Positions 58,869 to 64,000 of a stretch of DNA of 64,000 nucleotides are shown one piece after another. Positions within the stretch are counted from its first letter, which is position 1. The number at the start of each line of letters is the position of its first letter. Below the pieces are notes generated by a model, which ran no database searches, had not been told where the DNA came from, and saw only the letters and a program-made list of their open reading frames with translations. A program made the position numbers and the translations under genes. This DNA comes from an uncultured Lactobacillus sp. (GTDB lineage Bacteria; Bacillota; Bacilli; Lactobacillales; Lactobacillaceae). The stretch is taken from positions 62,001 to 126,000 of the forward strand of contig CALNAJ010000017.1 of the NCBI GenBank assembly GCA_937874695.1. The letters are read 5' to 3'.

Positions 58869-59059
58869 AGCTGGAGGAGGCCAGGGATGGCGCCAGCTGT
58901 GACGGCGCTGTTAGACCGGGTGTTTTTTCCCGGCCTTACAGCGTGGGACGTGTTTGGAAACTCGCCTGAACTTGGCGAGGTTTCAAACCGAGCCGGAAGC
59001 CAGTTCTTTGGCTGCAGGCGGTCCCCACAGCGGCAGAATCCCTGGCAGCCGCAAGCTGC
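58869..59059 (+). repeat. dispersed structured repeat family B, copy B3
   Basis: Complete copy: GGAGGAGGCCAGGGATGG at the 5' edge pairs with ATCCCTGGCAGCC at the 3' edge; apical GCTGTTAGACCGGG...CCCGGCCTTACAGC; GTTTGGAAACTCGC...GCGAGGTTTCAAAC. It lies between the promoter and the T-box of the permease operon. Confidence 0.85.
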
Positions 59060-59082
59060 AACTTTCAACCACCAATCAAACA

Positions 59083-59357
59083 GTAAAAATGTCGTGAGAA
59101 GAAGAGTAGCCATTAAGTTTCCTTTCAAGAGAGCCCCCGATGGTGTGAACGGGCAGGGAAGTCCATGGTGAAGATGAGCTTCGAAATGACCGATGCTAGT
59201 GCAAGCTAACATTGCGGAAGGATCCGTTACCATCCCTGGTATCAGTAGTGTACCGTTGAGGCGTCAATTCAGTTGACGCGAACAAAGGGTGGTAAAGCGA
59301 CAGTTCGCCCCTTAATCGTTGTTTTAAACAACAACGTTTAGGGGGCGAATTTTTTTG
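59083..59357 (+). promoter_or_regulatory. T-box leader with terminator
   Basis: Stem I features AGAGAG and CCGATGGTGTGAACGGG are followed by the T-box bulge sequence AAGGGTGGTAAAGCG (about 59285-59299), which departs from the usual ACCGCG end. A strong terminator follows: GTTCGCCCC...GGGGGCGAA with an inner CGTTGTT/AACAACG stem and seven T residues (59303-59357). The specifier codon is not certain; the reading GAA-ATG (59186-59188) would be Met. Confidence 0.75.
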
Positions 59358-59594
59358 TCCACTGTTTCAGCTGGGGCGTCACAAGGGTCTCAGCAACAAC
59401 GAAGAATTATTAGTGATAATCAACTGCAGTGGTGGTCACCGATAAAACTTTGCGTTCCAGTCTAGAGAGAATTGATGAGGTGCTGGCGGGATAACGTGAG
59501 CTCGTGAGGCGTCATATACCAGCCCATGTCGCTATTCCAATGGCACTGTCACATTGCTTAACCGAAACAAAAATCTGCATAAGAAGATGACGTT

Positions 59595-60932
59595 ATGGAA
59601 AGTACAACTTCAGAATTAAAAGTGAGTTTATCCACGAAAGATTTAGTGATTTACGGGGTGACCTTCATGATTCCCGTCGCACCGTTGGCCTTCTACGGGT
59701 CGTTCCTGACCCCAGCGAATGGGATGGTCTCGCTGGCCTACTTGGTGGGGATGATTGCCATGCTCTTCACCGGCTTCAGCTACGCAACTATGGCTGGGAG
59801 TTATCCGTTCTCCGGGTCCGTGTACACCTACGTTCAACAGGGAACGACAGCTGGCCTTGGCTTCATCAGTGGCTGGGGTATCGTCTTGGACTACCTGTTG
59901 ATTCCCACGATTACATACTTAATTACGCAATCGTTTGGTCAGTCCCTCATTCCCGGCATTCCCGGTTGGGTGTGGATTGTGGCGTTAGTGCTCTTTAATA
60001 CCGTGATTAATATCTTGGGTGTCAATATCGTAACGAAAATCAGTTGGGTCTTGATTGCCTTGCAGGCCTTCGTCTTACTGGCCTTCGTGGTGGGCACGGT
60101 GACCGCCTTGATTCAGGGAACGATTCATCCTAATGTGGTGGCCTTCTACAATCCCGCACACTTCAATTTCCAAGGGGTGTTGCAAGCCACGGGGATTGTT
60201 ATCGTCAGCTACCTAGGCTTTGATGCCGTCAGCACGCTGTCCGAAGAAGCAGAGAATCCTTACCATTCCGTGGGTCGTGCCATTATTCTTTCCATCGTCA
60301 GTATCGGTTTGCTCTTCGTCTTCATCACTGCACTGGCCGGGTTTGTGGCTCCTGATTATCAGAATCTGAATCCCAACACGGCATTCTTAGGCATCCTCGA
60401 CAGAGTTGGCGGGGCTTGGCTCGTCAAATTAGCCGACATCACGATTATCCTGTCTTTTGGATTCGCCAGTGGGCAGGAGGGGCAGACCGCCGTTTCACGA
60501 ATCCTCTACGCCATGGGGCGTGACGGCGTGTTACCAGCCTCATTAGCTAAGCTGCATAAACGTTACCAGACGCCGGTCGTGGCCATCGTCTTAGTTGGTT
60601 TGGTTTCCCTGGTATTATCGTTGGCCTTATCTCAGAATATGGTTTCCAATTTGGTGAGTTTCGGCGCCCTGTTTGGTTTCATGGTCCTGAACTTATCGGT
60701 GATCTGGAAGTTCTATATCACGGGTAAACACAGCACGTTCGGTGATTTTCTGAAGCACTGCCTGTCACCATTGATTGGTTTTGGTGTGAGTGCCTGGATT
60801 TTCTTGAACCTGTCGATCGATGCCAAATTAGTGGGTGCATCTTGGTTAGCTGTAGGAATCGTCATTCTCTTAGTGAAGACGCGGTTCTTTACCGTTCGGA
60901 CGCCCAAATTAGACTTTACCAGTAAGGATTAA
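59595..60932 (+). CDS. APC-family amino acid permease
   Basis: A 445-residue amino acid permease with 12 membrane segments. The APC pattern is seen in VIYGVTFMIPVAPLAFYG, AGSYPFSGSVYTYVQQG and YLGFDAVSTLSEEAENPYHSVGRAI in the fifth to sixth segments, with GRDGVLPASLAKLHKRYQTP late. It is the first gene behind the T-box, so it is likely induced by shortage of one amino acid. The next gene, a cyclase, lies 61 bases on. Confidence 0.92.
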   Translation: MESTTSELKVSLSTKDLVIYGVTFMIPVAPLAFYGSFLTPANGMVSLAYLVGMIAMLFTGFSYATMAGSYPFSGSVYTYVQQGTTAGLGFISGWGIVLDYLLIPTITYLITQSFGQSLIPGIPGWVWIVALVLFNTVINILGVNIVTKISWVLIALQAFVLLAFVVGTVTALIQGTIHPNVVAFYNPAHFNFQGVLQATGIVIVSYLGFDAVSTLSEEAENPYHSVGRAIILSIVSIGLLFVFITALAGFVAPDYQNLNPNTAFLGILDRVGGAWLVKLADITIILSFGFASGQEGQTAVSRILYAMGRDGVLPASLAKLHKRYQTPVVAIVLVGLVSLVLSLALSQNMVSNLVSFGALFGFMVLNLSVIWKFYITGKHSTFGDFLKHCLSPLIGFGVSAWIFLNLSIDAKLVGASWLAVGIVILLVKTRFFTVRTPKLDFTSKD

Positions 60933-60993
60933 TGTGACTTAAAGTAGCCGTTAGCCTTACAACAACGGCCAAAAAATATTGGAGGACTATTCT

Positions 60994-61779
60994 ATGACAA
61001 AAACTAACGATTCTAAAACTGCAGTTGAACCCGCAACCTCGCCAGTCGCTCAAGTGGTGACTTCACTGAAGAATTTTAAATGGGTCGATTTGACCCATAC
61101 CTTTGGCCCCGATAGCCCACGATTCCCTTCATTCGCTAAGCCGGAATTCAAGACAATCTTTACTCATGCAGATGGCTTCTTCGTCAAAGAGTATACGTTC
61201 CCTGGACAATTCGGGACGCATATCGATCCGCCCATTCACTTTGATGCCCATCAGGACAAATACGTGGAAGATTTGGATTTAAAGGAACTCGTCTTACCTT
61301 TGATTGTGATTGATCACTCGGGTGCCGTTGCCAAGAGTGCCGATGCTTCGCTAAGTGTAGCTGACATCAAGGCATGGGAGGCTAAGCACGGTAAGATTCC
61401 GGCAAAGGCCTTCGTTGCCTTACGAACTGACTGGGGCAAGCGCTGGCCAAGTCAGGAAAAATTTGAAAATCTTGACGCTAAGGGGCAGGCACATTATCCC
61501 GGTTGGGACCTCGATGCATTGAAGTTTATCTACGAACAACGCCACGTTACGGCTAATGGTCATGAAACCTTCGACACCGATACGGCGGTCAACCAAGAAG
61601 GGGGATTAGTTGGGGAATACTACGTGTTGTCACATGGCCACTATCAGGTGGAACTATTAGACAACTTGGACCTGGTTCCGGCCACTGGTGCCTACATCTT
61701 CATCTCGGTACCTAAGGCAGAAAAGGCCCCCGGATTTCCTGTGAGGGCATTTGCGGTCGTACCGGACGCTACTAAATAA
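60994..61779 (+). CDS. cyclase family protein (kynurenine formamidase / isatin hydrolase type)
   Basis: A 261-residue metal-dependent hydrolase. The Mn/Zn-binding motif is HIDPPIHFDAHQDKYVEDL (His-x-Asp-x-x-x-His, about residue 75), with FGTHID before it; ALRTDWGKRW and HGHYQVELLDNLDLVPATGAYIFISVPK give the conserved later parts. The ATG at 60994 follows GGAGG. Members hydrolyse N-formylkynurenine, isatin or similar amides. It shares a T-box operon with the APC permease. Its real substrate is unknown. Confidence 0.88.
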   Translation: MTKTNDSKTAVEPATSPVAQVVTSLKNFKWVDLTHTFGPDSPRFPSFAKPEFKTIFTHADGFFVKEYTFPGQFGTHIDPPIHFDAHQDKYVEDLDLKELVLPLIVIDHSGAVAKSADASLSVADIKAWEAKHGKIPAKAFVALRTDWGKRWPSQEKFENLDAKGQAHYPGWDLDALKFIYEQRHVTANGHETFDTDTAVNQEGGLVGEYYVLSHGHYQVELLDNLDLVPATGAYIFISVPKAEKAPGFPVRAFAVVPDATK

Positions 61780-61957
61780 TTCAAACGAAATCACTCAACA
61801 CGTTGTCACGGGAAAAATGTAGTCGTCGCAGAAAAGTATTTTGAGATTTTGAGGCAGCTGTCCGTGTGACCAGAGCAGATGGCTTAGCTCGTGTACGGCA
61901 CCTTCCCGAATATGTGGGAGTTTGCTTTCTATCATGCTAGTAATGTTCTATACTATG

Positions 61958-62178
61958 GCCAGATTCTAAGGTAACCTAATTTTAGGGAGCTTGACGGAAT
62001 CCGCATGTAAAGTTGAGCGAAGCGTTTGTAACCCGTGAGGTGACTGGTCCCGCGAGACGGTCATCACTGGGAACAAGAAAAAACGTCAAGGACGCGAACC
62101 ATGATTACTAGGAAGTCGTGGGGAAGCGGCCGTACATAAATAAAGGACTGAGGCAATTGGCCTCAGTCCTTTATTTGC
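61958..62178 (+). ncRNA. candidate non-coding RNA between convergent genes
   Basis: A TATACT -10 box with an upstream TG (61953-61958 region) and a TTTCTA -35 at 17 bases precede about 215 bases without an ORF. Inside, CTTGACG pairs with CGTCAAG across a region with further hairpins (GTGA...TCAC). It ends in the strong terminator at 62135-62177. No Rfam-type family was recognised by eye: no SRP, tmRNA, RNase P or 6S hallmarks. Confidence 0.4.
62135..62177. terminator. bidirectional terminator
   Basis: AAATAAAGGACTGAGG pairs perfectly with CCTCAGTCCTTTATTT over 16 bases, with A and T runs at both ends. It serves both the candidate RNA and the convergent CPBP gene. Confidence 0.9.
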
Positions 62179-62179
62179 G

Positions 62180-62872
62180 TCAAATTAGAGATAACGCGTT
62201 ATTTAAAAAGTGAAGTGTCATATCGTAACGAATATCACGGAAGTGTAGGTAGCTATAGCCCAACACCCAGCCCAGCGCAGAGTACATGATTAACGTTGGG
62301 GTGAAGCTGGACACGTGCATGAAGCCAAAGATGATTCCCGAGATAAAGATACCGAGAAAATTCATCAGTCGCGTATTTTTACTGAAGAAGTAATTCAGGA
62401 AGATACCGCGGAAGATGAGCTCTTCAAACACCGGTGCCAGTAAAATCGCATAGGCCAAGTTCCAGAAGGGCAGTTGCGTGACCTGCTGATTGATGGCCGT
62501 CTGATTAGCGGGACTAGGCAGAATGTGCGTGGCAATCAAGATCGACCATGAATACTGAATTGCCAGCATCAAGATGAAGAATCCAATCAGTTGGCTCACA
62601 GTTTTTCCGGTAAAGGGGGTTCGACCGAAGTCACGCGGATTATTTTGTTGCAGCTGTTTCTGATAACGCCAGGTGATAAAGCCCAGCAACAGCCCGGAGT
62701 AGATCAGCATCATCCCGATTGCCCGGTTGGGGCTACTCCCGTGACTGGCTTGTTGGGTCGCCAGGGTGAGAAAGATGCTGTCGATGAGATACAACAGTAG
62801 GAACCCTAGCCACTTGAGGTCACGCAGGACCCAGTCGAGCAGCCAGTTGATTCCCTTATTCCAAGAATTCAT
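62180..62872 (-). CDS. CPBP-family intramembrane metalloprotease
   Basis: A 230-residue protein with about seven membrane segments. The CPBP/Abi motifs are APVFEELIFRGIFLNYFF (Glu-Glu and Arg, about residue 150) and IIFGFMHVSS (His) with a further ...HFLNNALSLI ending. The start at 62872 has GGAGG 12 bases ahead; the upstream ATG lacks one. CPBP enzymes trim prenylated or peptide substrates and in lactic acid bacteria often give bacteriocin immunity; no bacteriocin gene is adjacent. Confidence 0.9.
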   Translation of the reverse strand: MNSWNKGINWLLDWVLRDLKWLGFLLLYLIDSIFLTLATQQASHGSSPNRAIGMMLIYSGLLLGFITWRYQKQLQQNNPRDFGRTPFTGKTVSQLIGFFILMLAIQYSWSILIATHILPSPANQTAINQQVTQLPFWNLAYAILLAPVFEELIFRGIFLNYFFSKNTRLMNFLGIFISGIIFGFMHVSSFTPTLIMYSALGWVLGYSYLHFRDIRYDMTLHFLNNALSLI

Positions 62873-62928
62873 TCGGGCAATCCTCCAATATTTCAATGTT
62901 GTTTGGTGCATTTAAGTTGGTCTTTGTC

Positions 62929-63117
62929 AGCGCCTTGCCGGGCGGCACAAATAGCCTGGAACGCATGGGCGGACGCCTAAAGCCAAAGAGCGGTCTTTAG
63001 GCGTGGCTTCGAACCTCTGTGACCCGAGTTTCAAAGCCACCAATTCTCTAAGCGACAAGTCGCTAAGTGAATTCCCACGGCTGAGGCTATTTGTGCCGCC
63101 CTCACGGCTTACATGGT
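62929..63117 (+). repeat. dispersed structured repeat family A, copy A4
   Basis: Perfect 17-bp closing stem (62940-62956 with 63085-63101) with its own sequence (GGCACAAATAGCC). GCCTAAAG/CTTTAGGC is kept. The AATTC/GAATT and GCGAC/GTCGC hairpins follow. The conserved linker CCCACGGCTGAGG follows. A B element (B4) lies 194 bases on in the same orientation. Confidence 0.85.
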
Positions 63118-63310
63118 GGTTGGCACCAATCAACATAACAGATTCTATGTTTATACATAAAATTGACAGCTCATACCAGTGTTCTAAGGCTTATGAGTAT
63201 GTTGAATGATGGTCTACTCAAATAGAGAGCAAACACGACACCCATCGAAAACCCCATCATCGCGGCAGTCTGATAAATAACCGACAATCTCAATGGTCAA
63301 CGACTATCAA

Positions 63311-63491
63311 GAGCCGGAGGAGGCCAGGGATGTCCCCGGCGTGACTGCGTGACGTAAGCGCGGGCTTACGTCACAGGACGTGTTTGGAAACTCGCGATTT
63401 TCAGCGAGGTTTCAAACCGAGCCGGAAGCCAGATTCTCAGGCTGCAGGCGGTCCCCACAGCAGGCGGAATCCCTGGCAGCCGCAGGCGGCA
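63311..63491 (+). repeat. dispersed structured repeat family B, copy B4
   Basis: Complete copy. Its apical hairpin (TGACGTAAGC-gcgg-GCTTACGTCA) is wholly different from the GCTGTTAG type of the other copies, but fills the same place, which is compensatory change. The GTGTTTGGAAACTCGC/GCGAGGTTTCAAAC hairpin and the GGCCAGGGAT/ATCCCTGGC closing stem are kept. Confidence 0.85.
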
Positions 63492-63528
63492 CTCTAAAGC
63501 TCACTGATCTCTAAAACAATGTTGTCAG

Positions 63529-63912
63529 TTATTTATCATACTTCCCGATTTCAATGAGGTTTTCGTCGGGGTCGCGGACGTAAACGGACGTCATTGGGCC
63601 CAGCGCTCCCTGCTTAGGGAGTGGCCCATCCACGATTTCCACCGCGTAGTTGGTCAGGTGGGACAGGATGTTTGCCAGTGGGTCGGTCGCGATGATGGCG
63701 AAGTCGGCGCCACCAATCGTGGGGTGCTTAGCGACTGGCAGATGGGGCGCGTCAGTCTGTTGGAAATTGATCTTTTGTTTGCCGAGCTTGACGCCGCGGC
63801 GCCCATCGTCAAATTCGATGATAGGCAGGTCGAAAACCTCGTGGTACCAACGGACGGAGCGCTCGATGTCACTAACAGTTAGGGTTAAATGGTCAATATT
63901 ACGAATATTCAT
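63529..63912 (-). CDS. VOC-family (glyoxalase fold) protein
   Basis: A 127-residue VOC protein. It starts NIDHLTLTVSDIERSVRWYHEVF, with the first metal His in DHLTL, and ends DPDENLIEI with the last Glu; HPTIGGADFAIIA carries the middle metal position. The start at 63912 (MNIRN) has an AGGA site. Members include glyoxalases, dioxygenases and fosfomycin-type resistance proteins; the short form with no partner gene leaves the reaction open. Confidence 0.88.
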   Translation of the reverse strand: MNIRNIDHLTLTVSDIERSVRWYHEVFDLPIIEFDDGRRGVKLGKQKINFQQTDAPHLPVAKHPTIGGADFAIIATDPLANILSHLTNYAVEIVDGPLPKQGALGPMTSVYVRDPDENLIEIGKYDK

Positions 63913-64000
63913 GAAAGTTTCAGTCCTTAGCAAGTAAATTTTCACTATTATAGCATAGTTTTCAGGAAAGACCCTAAGCGGTGAAGTTGACGAACCCGGG

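Noticed and set aside
1..64000. CRISPR array, prophage or insertion sequence
   Set aside because: No regular short direct repeats with unique spacers, and no integrase, transposase or phage structural gene was seen. The dispersed repeats differ in stems and are far apart, so they are not CRISPR.

Overview
The window looks like chromosome from a heterofermentative-type member of the Lactobacillaceae. The codon usage, AAGGAGG ribosome-binding sites, lipoteichoic-acid synthase, NlpC/P60 and GH73 wall enzymes, bile-salt-hydrolase-like enzyme, ECF vitamin transporters and T-box, TPP and purine leaders all fit. GC is near 50 percent, which would suit a Levilactobacillus-like species; the genus is an inference. 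No prophage, insertion sequence, CRISPR array, plasmid function or rRNA was seen.

Layout. 1-5.7 kb: a cut-off alpha/beta hydrolase, a DMT transporter plus aldo/keto reductase operon behind a MerR-type promoter, the divergent MerR gene, a quinone-reductase-like dehydrogenase and a secreted protein. 5.8-10.6 kb: tRNA-Ala(CGC), a NatA/NatB-like ABC exporter, a repeat-rich gap, and a purine permease under a guanine-class riboswitch. 10.5-14.4 kb: a hidden 49-residue ORF, asparaginase, and a four-gene operon (four-repeat beta-rich protein, membrane protein, zinc ribbon, macrodomain). 14.6-19.6 kb: a small membrane protein, then a TPP-riboswitch ykoEDC-tenA thiamine-precursor salvage operon. 19.7-34.3 kb: a decayed and an intact D,D-carboxypeptidase, two HAD phosphatases, an orphan PTS EIIC, two DUF915-like hydrolases, nucleoside hydrolase, PrsW-like protease, ferredoxin-NADP reductase, LtaS, a histidine phosphatase and an acetyltransferase. 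34.4-50.7 kb: NlpC/P60 protein, MerR, PadR plus MFS exporter, MMPL transporter, choloylglycine-hydrolase family enzyme, YdcF, GH73, beta-lactamase-fold hydrolase, TerC, a second secreted paralogue, and a beta-hydroxyacid dehydrogenase. 50.7-58.7 kb: two paralogous TrpXYZ-type ABC importers facing away from each other around a DegV gene. 58.7-64 kb: a T-box-controlled permease plus cyclase, an ncRNA candidate, a CPBP protease and a VOC protein.

The most unusual content is non-coding. Each TrpXYZ-type importer is preceded by a consensus promoter, a short leader peptide (one with five Phe codons in seven, the other with a Trp codon), competing hairpins and a terminator. This looks like ribosome-mediated attenuation, which is rare in Firmicutes, with the leader codons suggesting which amino acid each importer serves. 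Three families of about 120-200 bp dispersed elements (A, five copies; B, four plus one remnant; C, four copies) occupy the intergenic regions. Their stems change sequence between copies while pairing is kept, so RNA or single-stranded DNA structure seems to be under selection. A and B recur as an ordered A-then-B pair at three loci. Family C lies between the attenuator and the first gene in both importer loci.
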